Assembly: GCA_046350655.1 (NCBI GenBank)
Contig: JAXMAB010000012.1
Location: 80,830-144,829, forward strand
Direction: 5' to 3'
Length of the DNA: 64,000 bases
DNA from: JAEUHO01 sp046350655
GTDB lineage: Bacteria > Planctomycetota > PLA2 > JAEUHO01
Shown here: positions 48,080-57,344 of the stretch, piece by piece
How the letters are laid out: the number at the start of each line of letters is the position of its first letter
Position numbering within the stretch: position 1 is the stretch's first letter
Position numbers and translations under genes: made by a program
Notes under the pieces: generated by a model
The model's input: the letters and a program-made list of their open reading frames with translations, nothing else
Databases searched by the model: none
What the model was told of the DNA's origin: nothing

Positions 48080-48946
48080 ATGCTCGACATCTTCGAGGAG
48101 GTCGCCGAGATGCGCGCGCGCGGCGAGCGCGGCGCGCTCTGCACCGTCGTCAACACCACCGGCAGCACGCCGGGCAAGGAGACGATGCGGCTGCTCGTGC
48201 GCGAGTCGGGCGGTGTCAGCGGCTCGGTCGGCGGCGGGTGCGTCGAGGCCGACGTCGTGGCCGCGGCCCGCGAGGCCATGGAGGACGAGTCCACGCGCCT
48301 CCTCAAGTTCCGCCTCACCGAGGAGGCCACCGGGCAGTCGGGCCTCGCGTGCGGCGGCGAGGTGTCGGTCTTCATCGAGCCCATCACGGCCCCGCACGTG
48401 GTGCTGTTCGGCGGAGGGCACGTCAGCCGCTCGTTGTGCGCCATCTCCGCGGACGCGGGCTTCCGCGTGACCGTGGTGGACGACCGGCCCGCGTTCGTGA
48501 CGGCCGAGCGGTTCCCACAGGCGCGCCGGCTCGTCGCGGGCGCGTCGTTCGAGGAGATCTTCCGCGAGCTCGTCGTGCCGGCGACGGCCGCGTGCGTCGT
48601 CGTGACGCGCGGCCACGCCATGGACGAGGCGTGCGTGGACTTCGCGCTCCACACGCCCGCGGCCTACGTCGGGCTGATCGGGAGCAAGGTGAAGGTGCGC
48701 GGCATCCTCGGCCGGCTGCGCGACGCGGGCCGCCTCGAGGGCGTCGACCTCACGCGGCTGCACGCGCCCATCGGGATCGACGTCGGGAGCGCGACCCACG
48801 GCGAGATCGCGGTGTCGATCGTCGCGGAGCTGATCGCGCACCGCCGGCGGCGCCTCGAGGGCCTGCGGAACATGCGGCTGCCGCTCGAGGAGATGCGGCG
48901 CATCGCCGCGCGGACCCGCGGCGCCGCGGACGGCCCGGGCGCCTGA
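48080..48946 (+). CDS. xdhC: XdhC/CoxI family molybdenum-enzyme maturation protein
   Basis: The 288-residue product has the N-terminal XdhC/CoxI domain (TVVNTTGSTPGKETMRLLV; SVGGGCVEADVV) and a C-terminal Rossmann domain (VVLFGGGHVSRSLCAI; AAYVGLIGSKVKV). XdhC binds and sulfurates the molybdenum cofactor before insertion into xanthine dehydrogenase-type enzymes. No molybdoenzyme gene is in the window. The ATG at 48080 precedes the first conserved block; a TAGGGT box lies at 48051-48056, 23 nt upstream. Confidence 0.88.
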   Translation: MLDIFEEVAEMRARGERGALCTVVNTTGSTPGKETMRLLVRESGGVSGSVGGGCVEADVVAAAREAMEDESTRLLKFRLTEEATGQSGLACGGEVSVFIEPITAPHVVLFGGGHVSRSLCAISADAGFRVTVVDDRPAFVTAERFPQARRLVAGASFEEIFRELVVPATAACVVVTRGHAMDEACVDFALHTPAAYVGLIGSKVKVRGILGRLRDAGRLEGVDLTRLHAPIGIDVGSATHGEIAVSIVAELIAHRRRRLEGLRNMRLPLEEMRRIAARTRGAADGPGA

Positions 48947-48990
48947 CCGCGCACGGCCCCCCGGGCCGCGGGGTCGCGGTCGCGGGGTCC

Positions 48991-49005
48991 GGGACGCGAG
49001 GCCCG
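48991..49005 (+). repeat. Dispersed CGAGGCCCG repeat, single copy
   Basis: GGGACGCGAGGCCCG, 45 bp after the xdhC stop. Confidence 0.6.
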
Positions 49006-49044
49006 GGGCGCGACGAGCCCCCCCGGCGGACGCGTCCGACCCGG

Positions 49045-49073
49045 TTGACCGCCTCGCGGCCCCCCGGTACGCT
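49045..49073 (+). promoter_or_regulatory. Sigma-70-type promoter of the exported TPR gene
   Basis: TTGACC (49045-49050), a 17-bp spacer, then TACGCT (49068-49073). A leader of about 60 nt follows before the ATG at 49140. Confidence 0.6.
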
Positions 49074-49139
49074 GGCCGAGTCCCGGTGGCGGAGCCTGCG
49101 GGCTTCGCGCGTCCCGACCCGGAAAGGATCGCGCCCTCC

Positions 49140-50441
49140 ATGTTCGATCGCGCCCGTTCTCTCGCCCCGCTCGCGGGGCTCGCTCTCCTCGTCGGCACGG
49201 CGCTCCTCGCCGGCATCGCGGCCCCGGCGCCGCACGCGTCGGCCGACATGGTGCAGACCATCGACCTCAAGTGGTTCCCGTGGCCCGACGGTGCGCCGCA
49301 GCCCATGGACACCGACCCGCCGAGCCAGGACGCCCTGGCCGCGTCCGACGAGGTCAAGATCCTCGACGCGACGTACGAGGCGGTGAAGCTCTCGAAGGGC
49401 GGCACCAAGCCGGCCGCGCAGGTGGTGCAGCTCGCGTCGCTCGACGCCACCCGCAACGAGACGTACGCGCAGGCGATGAACGACGCGAGCAGCAAGCTGT
49501 TCGTCGAGGCGTCGGAGGGCTTCCGCGCCGCCGCCGGCGACCTGAAGGACTTCGCCAAGCAGGACGCGCTGTACCGCGCGATGCAGGCGGCGGAGGGCAC
49601 GGGCGACGCCGGCCGGGCGACGGCCGCGGCCGACGAGCTGCTCGGCGCGTTCCCGAAGACCTTCTACTTCTGCGACGCGCAGATCCTCAAGGCGAAGGTC
49701 GCCGCGATCAAGGGCGACGTCGCCGCCGCCGCCGCGGCCCTCGATGCCGTGAAGAACGCGCCGGGCATGAACGTGCGCGACAGCTACCGCGCGCAGTACA
49801 TGAAGGTCAGCCTCACCCTCGAGCTCCAGCGCAAGTACGAGCAGGCGGCGAGCGAGTACCGCGTCCTCATCGGCTCCATGGAGCGCGAGAAGGAGGCGGC
49901 CGCGGTGGTGGTGTCGAAGCAGCGCTGCCAGGTGGGCCTCGGCAACTGCCTCCTGGCCCTCCGCAAGGACAAGGAGGCCCGCCCGTTCTTCGTGCAGGCC
50001 ACCGAGTCGCGCGACGCCGACGTGCTCGCCGGCGCCTACAACGGCCTCGGCGACGTCGCCCTGACCGAGGCGCGCGCCCTGAAGGACGCGAAGCAGCTCC
50101 CCGAGGCGAAGGCGAAGCTCGAGAACGAGGCGATCCTCCACTACCTGCGCGTCTCGCTGAAGTACCGCAACGACGTCACGGACAACACGATCGTCCTGCG
50201 CGCCATGGAGAACCAGGCCGCGGTGTTCATCGCGCTGTTCGACATGTCGGGCGGCAAGGACTGCGAGGCCGCCGACCGCGCCTGCCGCACCTACGCCGAG
50301 CTGGTCCGCATGCTGCCCGAGGGCAGCGCGCAGCGCCGCACGATCGCGCGCGCGTACACGGACATCGACAAGCGGCGCGACGCGTGCAAGCCGGCGTCGG
50401 ACAAGCCCGCGTCGGGCAAGCCGCCGCTGCCGGCGGAGTGA
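49140..50441 (+). CDS. Exported TPR protein
   Basis: The 433-residue product has a signal peptide (LAPLAGLALLVGTALLAGIA) cleaved near HASA-DM. The mature part is TPR-like throughout (KLFVEASEGFRAAAGDLKDF; ELQRKYEQAASEYRVLIGSM; NCLLALRKDKEARPFFVQAT) with a Lys/Pro-rich tail. GGAAAGGA lies upstream of the ATG. It probably acts as a periplasmic scaffold; the partner is unknown. It overlaps the acyltransferase gene by 4 bp, so the two are coupled. Confidence 0.8.
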   Translation: MFDRARSLAPLAGLALLVGTALLAGIAAPAPHASADMVQTIDLKWFPWPDGAPQPMDTDPPSQDALAASDEVKILDATYEAVKLSKGGTKPAAQVVQLASLDATRNETYAQAMNDASSKLFVEASEGFRAAAGDLKDFAKQDALYRAMQAAEGTGDAGRATAAADELLGAFPKTFYFCDAQILKAKVAAIKGDVAAAAAALDAVKNAPGMNVRDSYRAQYMKVSLTLELQRKYEQAASEYRVLIGSMEREKEAAAVVVSKQRCQVGLGNCLLALRKDKEARPFFVQATESRDADVLAGAYNGLGDVALTEARALKDAKQLPEAKAKLENEAILHYLRVSLKYRNDVTDNTIVLRAMENQAAVFIALFDMSGGKDCEAADRACRTYAELVRMLPEGSAQRRTIARAYTDIDKRRDACKPASDKPASGKPPLPAE

Positions 50442-51166
50442 CGGACGACGCGGCCCGCGCGCACGGCCCCCTCGGAGGCGCGCGGGCCTCGCGGTCCCCT
50501 GGGTCGCCTCCGCCGCCCCCCTTCGCGCGGGCGTGGCGGCGGCTGTACGAGGTCATCTACCGCGGCATCGAAGGGTTCGCGCGGCTGCTGTTCCGGCCCC
50601 TCTTCCGCGTGCGGCGCGTCGGCGCGGCGCGGGCCCTGCCGACCTCGGGCGTGCTCCTCTGCCCGAACCACCAGAGCTACCTCGACCCCGCGCTCGTGCA
50701 GCTGGTGGTCCGGCGGCACCTCACGTTCGTGATGACGAACGACTTCTACGCGGTGCCGCTGGCGCGCGGCTTCTTCCGGCTGGTGGGCGCGATCCCCGTC
50801 GCGCGCGGCCGGCTCGCGTTCGCGGCGATGCGGCGCGCGGCGGCGCTGCTGCGGCTCGGGCGGACGGTGGTGGTGTTCCCGGAGGGGCGGCTGTCGCTCG
50901 ACGGGTCGATGCACCGCTTCCAGCGGGGCATCGCGTACCTGGCGCGACGGGGCCGGGCGCCGGTGGTGCCGGTCGCGATCGACGGCTCGATGCGGGCGTG
51001 GCCGCGCGGCGCGCGGTGGCTGCGGCGCTCGGACGTGCGGATCGCCTTCGGGACGCCGATGCGGTACGAGGGCCCGGCCTCGCGCGAGCGCGACCAGGCG
51101 TTCGCGGACGCGGTCGCCGTCGAGGTGGGCGGCCTGCGCGCGGCGCTGCCGCCGCCGCGCCCCTGA
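50438..51166 (+). CDS. plsC: 1-acyl-sn-glycerol-3-phosphate acyltransferase
   Basis: Transfers a second acyl chain to lysophosphatidic acid to make phosphatidic acid at the membrane. The 242-residue product has the NHQSYLD motif (HX4D), FPEGRLS and VVPVAIDGS blocks of the PlsC family. It starts with a GTG that overlaps the upstream stop (GTGA). The N-terminal 25 codons are Arg/Pro-rich and contain a copy of the dispersed repeat, so the repeat may have lengthened the protein; no later in-frame start was found. Confidence 0.85.
   Translation: MTDDAARAHGPLGGARASRSPGSPPPPPFARAWRRLYEVIYRGIEGFARLLFRPLFRVRRVGAARALPTSGVLLCPNHQSYLDPALVQLVVRRHLTFVMTNDFYAVPLARGFFRLVGAIPVARGRLAFAAMRRAAALLRLGRTVVVFPEGRLSLDGSMHRFQRGIAYLARRGRAPVVPVAIDGSMRAWPRGARWLRRSDVRIAFGTPMRYEGPASRERDQAFADAVAVEVGGLRAALPPPRP
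50483..50498 (-). repeat. Dispersed CGAGGCCCG repeat inside the plsC N-terminus
   Basis: CGGGCCTCGCGGTCCC, read in the plsC frame as ASRSP. It is the clearest copy within a coding sequence and lies 40 bp after the upstream gene's stop. Confidence 0.55.
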
Positions 51167-51299
51167 CCCCCGGCCGCGGGGGCGCCGAAGGGCCCGTCAG
51201 GCTCTTGTTCGGGCGGGCGCGGGACGGAAGGCTAAGGCGCGGACCGCGCGCACGCCGATAGGACCCGGCCGGGATCACCCGGCGGGGGCTCGTTCCGTC

Positions 51300-54200
51300 A
51301 TGACCGCGGCCGACGAAGACGCTCGGATCATCGCGGGACGGTATCGCGTCCTGCGGACGCTGGGCGCCGGCGCGCACGGCACGGTGGACCTCGCCGAGGA
51401 CCTGCTGAACGGCGGGCGCCGCGTCGCGGTGAAGCGGCTCGAGGCGATCGTCGGGGCGGGCGACCCGGAGCCGGCGGCCGAGGTGCTGCGCTGGCTGGTG
51501 CACCCCGCGTGGGCCGAGATCCTCGACGAGGGACGGCTCGACGAGCACGGCCGGTTCCAGGTCTCTCGGTACGTGCCGGGGCACAGCCTCGACCACGTCG
51601 AGCTGCCGCGGCCGGCGGACGAGGTGCTGCGCTTTCTCGAGGACGGCGCGCGCGCGCTGCGCGCGCTGCACCGTCGCGGGCTCATCCACTACGACGTGAC
51701 GCCGGGCAACTGGCTCCGCGAGGACGGACCCGAGGGCCCGCGCTTCACGCTGACGGACGGCGGGCTCGCGAGCATGGGCCCGGTGCGCGGCATCGCCCGC
51801 GGGACGCCGGCGTTCATGGCGCCGGAGATCCTCGAGGGCGCGCCGCACGACCATCGCGCCGACCTGTACTCGCTCGGCCTCGTCGCGTGGCGGCTGCTGA
51901 CGGGCACCGACCCGCACGGCACGGGCGGCGCCGGAGAGGTCCTCGGACGCCGCCGTCGCGTGGCGGCGCCGCTGCTGCGCCGCGTGCGACCGGACGCGCC
52001 CGCGAGCCTCGAGCGGATCCTCGCGGCCCTGCTCGAGCGCGACCCGGAGCGGCGCCCGGCGGACGGGAGCGCGCTGCTCGCGTTGCTCGCCGAGGCCGGC
52101 TGGGCGCGCGCCCAGGACGACCTCCTCCCCGAGGAGGCGGTCGCGGCCGCGACGGGCGGCGGGCTCGTCGGCCGCGTCGAGCCGCTCGCGCGGTTCCGCG
52201 CCGCGTGCCAGGCGATGCTCACGGACGTCGCGCCGACGCCGGCGGACGGCACGCCGGGGCCGCGCCGGTCGCCGCTGCTCGACACCGTGCTCGTCGTCTC
52301 CGGACCGTCCGGCAGCGGTGCGACGCGGCTCCTGCGGGAGATGGCCGCCGTGGCCCGTGGCGACGGGATCGCGACCCTCGCGCTGTCCGCGCGGGACGGG
52401 GCCGCGGACCGCCGCAGCGTGCTCCGCCGGATCGCCGACGGCCTCGGGGCGCTGCTCGGCGAAGAGGTGTCGCTCGGGGGCGGCCGCGACGGTCGCGACG
52501 CGGCCGAGCACTCCGCGGGCTCCGAGGCGCGCGCGACGGAGCGGTTCGTCGACCTCTGCGAGCGCGCCGCCGCGCGCGCGCCGGTCGTGCTGCTGGTCGA
52601 GGACTTCGCCGAGCTCCCGTCGGCGGCGCAGGAGGGCCTCCGCGTCCTCTCGCGCCACCTGCTCGCGCGCGTGGAGCATCCCGACGGCCGCCGCCCCCCG
52701 AGGTTCCTCCTCGTCGTGGACCACGGGCCGGACGACCCGGCCGGGCTCCTGATCCCGGACGCCGAGGACCCGCGCCGGCCCGTCGTCGCGCTGCCGGCGC
52801 TCACGCCGGCGGAGATCGGCGTGCTCGTCGCGGACCGCCTGCCCGGCATGGAGCTGCCGGCGCCGGACCTCGAGGCGTTGCGGGTCGCGTCGGAGGGCCT
52901 GCCGCGCGCGGTCACGGCGCTGCTCGCCGAGGGCCTGCGGCGCGGCGACGTCCGTCGCGTGGGCGCGCGGTGGATCTGGATGGTGGACGACCTGCGCGCG
53001 TACCGCCCGTCGCGGTCCGTCCCGCCGGCGGTCCAGCGCGCGCTCGACGCCGCGGGACGCGAGGCCCGCTCCGCGCTCACCGGTCTCGCGCTGCTCGACG
53101 ACGCCGCCCCCGAGGCGGTCGCGCTCGAGCTCGCCGACGACGCCACGCTGGCCGAGCTCGTCGCTTCCGGCCTGCTGGCCCGTTCGCACGTCGGCGACGA
53201 CGTCCGCTACGCCCCCATCTCGCGCGCGCTGCGCGACCTGCTCCGCCAGCAGCCGCCGGCCGTCGTCGCCGAGCACCGGACCGTGCTGCTCGCCGCGATG
53301 GCCCGTCGCCCCCAGCTCGACCTCGTCCCGGACGAGGCCCGGCTGCTCGCCGAGTCCGGCCACGTCCGCGACGCCCTCGCGCGCCTCTCCGTGGCGGCGC
53401 CCTCTCTGCTGCCGCCGGCCCGGGTCCGCGCCGCCTCCATCGCCGCCGACCTCTGCGCGACCGACGCGACGCTCCTCGCGGACGCCTCCGCGCGCCTGCA
53501 CGCGACGAACCTGCTCGTCCAGGGCCCGATCGGCAACCGCATCTCCGACGCGATCGTCGCCGCGCTCCCGACGCCTCGGGCGGCCTCCGACGACGAAGTC
53601 CGCGTCCGGCTCGCCGAGGACGCCTTCAGCCGCTCCCTCTACGCGCGTTCCGTCGAGCTCCTCACCCCTCCGCTCCTCTCCACCGACGCCGTCCTCCTCG
53701 CGCGCCGCTCCGTCGCCCTCCTCCGCTCCCGCGTCGCGCTCGACGCCCGCTCGGTGACGCGGGCGGAGGTGGCCCAGATCGGGCTTGACCTCAGGTCAGG
53801 CCTCAATCCTCGCTCCGATCACCGTGAGCGTTGCCTCGCTTTGTTCTCGTTGGCGAGCGCAAGGGTTCGCTTCCACTCCGAGGACTTCCACGGCGCAGCC
53901 TGCATCGCACGCCGCGCCATGCGCCGGACGCGACGCCTCGGCTCACACGGGCTCATGGCCGAAGCGTGCAACAACCGCGCAATCTGCCTGCAGCGCATCG
54001 GAAGGGACGCCGACTCAGAGTCGGCGCTCTCTCGAAGCACCCGCATTCGCCTGGCGATCGGCGACTTCAGGGGAGCAGCGCGTACTCTCCACAACCAGGC
54101 TCGCCTCACGGCACGGCGGCGCTCCTTTGTCAGGGCCGCGCAGCTTCTCTCCCAATCGCTCGCCCTGGCGTCCAGGTATGCCGACCACGAGGCAACGACG

Positions 54201-56837
54201 CAGGCGCTCCTCACCCTCAGTTCGCTGTACGACGACCAGGGAAATGCGCGCCTTGCGTTCAGCAGCGTCGTTCGAGCGAGCGCTCTTGCCGTCCGTACCG
54301 GGCAACGTAGGCTCGGTGTCGAAGCCGACGCCTATGCCGCTGGCCTCGCAGTTCATCTGGGAGACTTCGACACTTGGCGCTCATGTGCTCGGCGCCTCTT
54401 CGCCGTTCGAGCGACCTCTGCATTCGCACGTGCGAAGGCACGGGTGGTTCTGTCCGAGGCGTGCATCGCTCTCGGAAGAAGGTCTTGTGTACGCCGGCTG
54501 ATGGCGGACGCGCGATGGACTGACTCGCTCTTGAGCTCGCGAAGCACGGGTTCCCACTCGACCGCGCCTACCCAGCGAACGCGCAGCGAGCCGGGAGTAG
54601 CGGCCTCCGGGGAAGGCCGATCTCGCGCTGCGAGCCGTCGGGCACTCGCGACACTCCTCACCGCCTGTCGAGGACGTGTGCGCGGCGCGACGCCCGACGA
54701 CTACCCGCTCGTCGTCAGCCATCTCCTTGCGGTCGAGTCCGGCGTCCCCGCACTCGAGCACCGTCTAGTGGTTGGGGCGACGCTCGTGGCAATGCGGCGC
54801 CCGACAGCCGACCAGGCACACGCGACGTCGGCAATGCGAGCGGTTCTGCGAATTCAGAAGCAACGCCAGCACACGCTCCTTGCAGCCCGCATGCACGCTG
54901 CTCTTGCGACGTCCTCTTGGCGCTCTGGCGATCATGCCGCGTCGCTCTCCGAGGCATCGCAAGCGCTTGCGCTTCTCCACGGATCTGGAGAGGACACGGC
55001 CCACCATCAGCCGATCAACGACTGTGTCCCTGCTGAGTTCCGTGATCTGCTCGCAGCATGGACAGAGAGCTCCTCCGAACGAGTTCGGAGCGAACCGCTC
55101 GCGAGCTTCTGGCAGCGGCTGTACGCTACCGCGCACAGGCTCTCGCTTCGTCCAGTACATCGGTCGACTGGCGACTCGCGAGTCTCGAGCGCCCTTCGAC
55201 TCATTGTTGAACTGGCCGCTCGCCTCAAGACAGGAGCTGGCCTGGAGGCGCTTCTCGATTCGCTGAACGATGGTGCGCGGCGAATCACCAGTGCGGAACG
55301 CGCCTGTGTCATCCTCCTCGGCGCGGATGGAACGAGCGAGATTCGCGTCGCAAGTCCCGCCACGACGGAAGGTAGTTCCGATCCCGCACCACGGATCAGC
55401 CAGACAATCATCCGACGTGTCCTGACGACGCGCCGACCGTTGCTAGTTCATGACATTTTCGGCGACTCCGAGCTCATGGCTCGTCCCAGCATCGCGTCTC
55501 TGTCCCTTCGCGCTGCCCTGTGCGTACCCCTTCTCCGAGGCGAGCGCCTCTATGGTGTGATGTATGCGGACAGTCGTGCGGGCGCCGGCAGCTTCGACCA
55601 AGTAGACCTCGAGATCCTCTCGCTGTTCGCCGAACACGCGTCTGCGGCGATTGAGACCACGCGGCTCCTTGCCGACGTGCAGCGCTCGTACGCTGAACTC
55701 CGTTCTGCGCAGGATCGCTTGGTGCGCGGAGAGCGACTCCGCGTCATGGGCGAACTTGCAGGTGGCGTTGCCCATGAGTTCAACAACCTACTCACGGCGA
55801 TTCTTGCACGGCTGCAACTGTTGGCTCTTGAACCGCTGAGTGCATCGCTTCAGAAGGAAATCGGGATGGTCCAGCGGACCGCGCTGGACGCTGCTGAGGT
55901 CGTCCGGAGGCTTCAGTCGTTCTCGCGGTCACAGCGGCAGGCGGACTTTCAGCGAGTGGATCTTGGCGAAGTCTGCGCAGACGTCGTCGAGTTCCTGCGC
56001 CCTCTGTGGTCTGCGCGGCGGATGAGCGGTCGCGCCTCGGTTCTGGTTCACCTCCGCGCAGCTCGTGGGCACATTGTCCTGGGCGATCCCACCGAGCTTC
56101 GCGAAGTCATCACCAACCTCCTGAAGAACGCACTTGAAGCGTTGGACAGCGGCGGGTCGATCGTGATCTCGGTTACCGAACGCGGGAGCCATGTCGTAGC
56201 GACTGTTGAAGACGATGGTCCTGGCATCTCCGCTGAGTTGCGTGCGAAGCTGTTCACGCCCTTCTTCACAACGAAGGGGGAGCGGGGAACCGGCCTTGGT
56301 CTCTGCCTCTCTCAGCAGATCGTTGAGCGCCACGGCGGCGAGATCTCCCTCGACTCCGATCTTGGAAGGGGAACTCGCGTCAACGTTCTCCTGCCTATCG
56401 CGTCTGACGCTCCGCTCCCGAACGCAGCGGCGCGTCCTCAGTCAGGGAACGCGCCCCAGCGCCGCGAACTCAGCGTAGTCGTCACGGACGACGACCGAAA
56501 CGTGCTCGACCCGCTGTGCAACTACCTCGCTCGATCCAATCTCCATGTCCGAGCGGCGCTGGGAGCTGACGAGACACTGCGTTGCCTGAACGAGAGCAGG
56601 GCAGACGTCGTTATCTCCGACATCTCAATGCCCGGCATGAATGGCATCGAACTCTGCAAGGTCATTCAGCAGCGATATCCGGAGGTCCGGGTCATTCTGA
56701 TGACCGGGCGGTCCTCAACGGTCGACGTGGAGGCCGCCACGCGCTCAGGCGCCGTGGCGGTCCTCCCTAAGCCCTTCACCATGCGGCAGGTGACGGACCT
56801 TCTAGCGTCGATTGCGGGCGGAGGCCCGCAGGCCTAA
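51300..56837 (+). CDS. Hybrid kinase: Ser/Thr kinase, ATPase, TPR, GAF, histidine kinase, receiver
   Basis: The 1845-residue product has at least six modules. First a Hanks kinase (LGAGAHGTVDLAED, VAVKRLE, IHYDVTPGN with catalytic Asp, and TDGG for DFG). Then a STAND/AAA-like ATPase near residues 330-620, with GPSGSGATR at the Walker A position, the usual Lys being Ala, and VVLLVEDFAELP as Walker B. Then TPR-like helices. A GAF domain follows at ~1305-1475. The histidine kinase has His1492 in GGVAHEFNNL and GTGLGL. The receiver ends the protein with Asp1774 in VVISDISMPGMNG and KPF. Codon use and GC shift sharply near 53770, within the TPR region. It ends 2 bp from a convergent gene. Confidence 0.9.
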   Translation: MTAADEDARIIAGRYRVLRTLGAGAHGTVDLAEDLLNGGRRVAVKRLEAIVGAGDPEPAAEVLRWLVHPAWAEILDEGRLDEHGRFQVSRYVPGHSLDHVELPRPADEVLRFLEDGARALRALHRRGLIHYDVTPGNWLREDGPEGPRFTLTDGGLASMGPVRGIARGTPAFMAPEILEGAPHDHRADLYSLGLVAWRLLTGTDPHGTGGAGEVLGRRRRVAAPLLRRVRPDAPASLERILAALLERDPERRPADGSALLALLAEAGWARAQDDLLPEEAVAAATGGGLVGRVEPLARFRAACQAMLTDVAPTPADGTPGPRRSPLLDTVLVVSGPSGSGATRLLREMAAVARGDGIATLALSARDGAADRRSVLRRIADGLGALLGEEVSLGGGRDGRDAAEHSAGSEARATERFVDLCERAAARAPVVLLVEDFAELPSAAQEGLRVLSRHLLARVEHPDGRRPPRFLLVVDHGPDDPAGLLIPDAEDPRRPVVALPALTPAEIGVLVADRLPGMELPAPDLEALRVASEGLPRAVTALLAEGLRRGDVRRVGARWIWMVDDLRAYRPSRSVPPAVQRALDAAGREARSALTGLALLDDAAPEAVALELADDATLAELVASGLLARSHVGDDVRYAPISRALRDLLRQQPPAVVAEHRTVLLAAMARRPQLDLVPDEARLLAESGHVRDALARLSVAAPSLLPPARVRAASIAADLCATDATLLADASARLHATNLLVQGPIGNRISDAIVAALPTPRAASDDEVRVRLAEDAFSRSLYARSVELLTPPLLSTDAVLLARRSVALLRSRVALDARSVTRAEVAQIGLDLRSGLNPRSDHRERCLALFSLASARVRFHSEDFHGAACIARRAMRRTRRLGSHGLMAEACNNRAICLQRIGRDADSESALSRSTRIRLAIGDFRGAARTLHNQARLTARRRSFVRAAQLLSQSLALASRYADHEATTQALLTLSSLYDDQGNARLAFSSVVRASALAVRTGQRRLGVEADAYAAGLAVHLGDFDTWRSCARRLFAVRATSAFARAKARVVLSEACIALGRRSCVRRLMADARWTDSLLSSRSTGSHSTAPTQRTRSEPGVAASGEGRSRAASRRALATLLTACRGRVRGATPDDYPLVVSHLLAVESGVPALEHRLVVGATLVAMRRPTADQAHATSAMRAVLRIQKQRQHTLLAARMHAALATSSWRSGDHAASLSEASQALALLHGSGEDTAHHQPINDCVPAEFRDLLAAWTESSSERVRSEPLASFWQRLYATAHRLSLRPVHRSTGDSRVSSALRLIVELAARLKTGAGLEALLDSLNDGARRITSAERACVILLGADGTSEIRVASPATTEGSSDPAPRISQTIIRRVLTTRRPLLVHDIFGDSELMARPSIASLSLRAALCVPLLRGERLYGVMYADSRAGAGSFDQVDLEILSLFAEHASAAIETTRLLADVQRSYAELRSAQDRLVRGERLRVMGELAGGVAHEFNNLLTAILARLQLLALEPLSASLQKEIGMVQRTALDAAEVVRRLQSFSRSQRQADFQRVDLGEVCADVVEFLRPLWSARRMSGRASVLVHLRAARGHIVLGDPTELREVITNLLKNALEALDSGGSIVISVTERGSHVVATVEDDGPGISAELRAKLFTPFFTTKGERGTGLGLCLSQQIVERHGGEISLDSDLGRGTRVNVLLPIASDAPLPNAAARPQSGNAPQRRELSVVVTDDDRNVLDPLCNYLARSNLHVRAALGADETLRCLNESRADVVISDISMPGMNGIELCKVIQQRYPEVRVILMTGRSSTVDVEAATRSGAVAVLPKPFTMRQVTDLLASIAGGGPQA

Positions 56838-56839
56838 CC

Positions 56840-57199
56840 TCAGTCCCAGAGCCAGCCGTCGTCGGACGCCTTCAGCGAGATGCACGTCCAGCTGCCATCG
56901 GGCATGTAGAACTGCACGCGATACTCAGCGACGCCATTCGGGCCCGGGGGCGCCGAGACGGCGACGCTCGCGGAACCCGACTCGCCGATCACGCCGCTCG
57001 TGAGCAGCGGCCAAGTCCCGTTCGGCGCCGCGAACCGCACGAAGTAGCGGGTGCTCGGCTCGGCCTGCAGCGTGATCACACCGCTGCTCTCCGAACCAGA
57101 GTAGAAGGCGGTCGCGGGCTGGCTCGCGGCAACGGCGGCGGGCGCCGCGAAGCCGACGAGGAGGGCGAGTGCCATGAGGACGACGGCGAAGTTGCGCAT
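56840..57199 (-). CDS. Small exported beta-rich protein
   Basis: The 119-residue product has a signal peptide (FAVVLMALALLVGFAAPAAV, cleaved near AVAA-S). The mature part is a compact beta-type sequence (GVITLQAEPSTRYFVRFAAP; VAEYRVQFYMPDGSWTC). GGAGTCC precedes the ATG at 57199, and a TTGACA-type promoter lies at 57252-57224. It is convergent with the hybrid kinase at 2 bp and divergent from the sigma-54 activator gene. A role as a secreted ligand or target of the circuit is speculation. Confidence 0.7.
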   Translation of the reverse strand: MRNFAVVLMALALLVGFAAPAAVAASQPATAFYSGSESSGVITLQAEPSTRYFVRFAAPNGTWPLLTSGVIGESGSASVAVSAPPGPNGVAEYRVQFYMPDGSWTCISLKASDDGWLWD

Positions 57200-57223
57200 G
57201 TTGTGGACTCCTAGAACGTCCAA

Positions 57224-57252
57224 ATTCTCGTACCCACGCTCAGTATTGTCAA
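57224..57252 (-). promoter_or_regulatory. Sigma-70-type promoter of the small exported protein
   Basis: On the minus strand TTGACA (57252-57247), a 17-bp spacer, then GAGAAT (57229-57224). The surrounding 120-bp intergenic region is strikingly AT-rich and holds TTAACA-type direct repeats that may bind a regulator of both divergent genes. Confidence 0.55.
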
Positions 57253-57344
57253 CGCAAGACGTCGAGAAATCGGAACATGAACCTTAACACAACATTAACA
57301 ACATCGACTTGACACGAAGGAGGGGCCGGAGGCACTCTCCGTAC

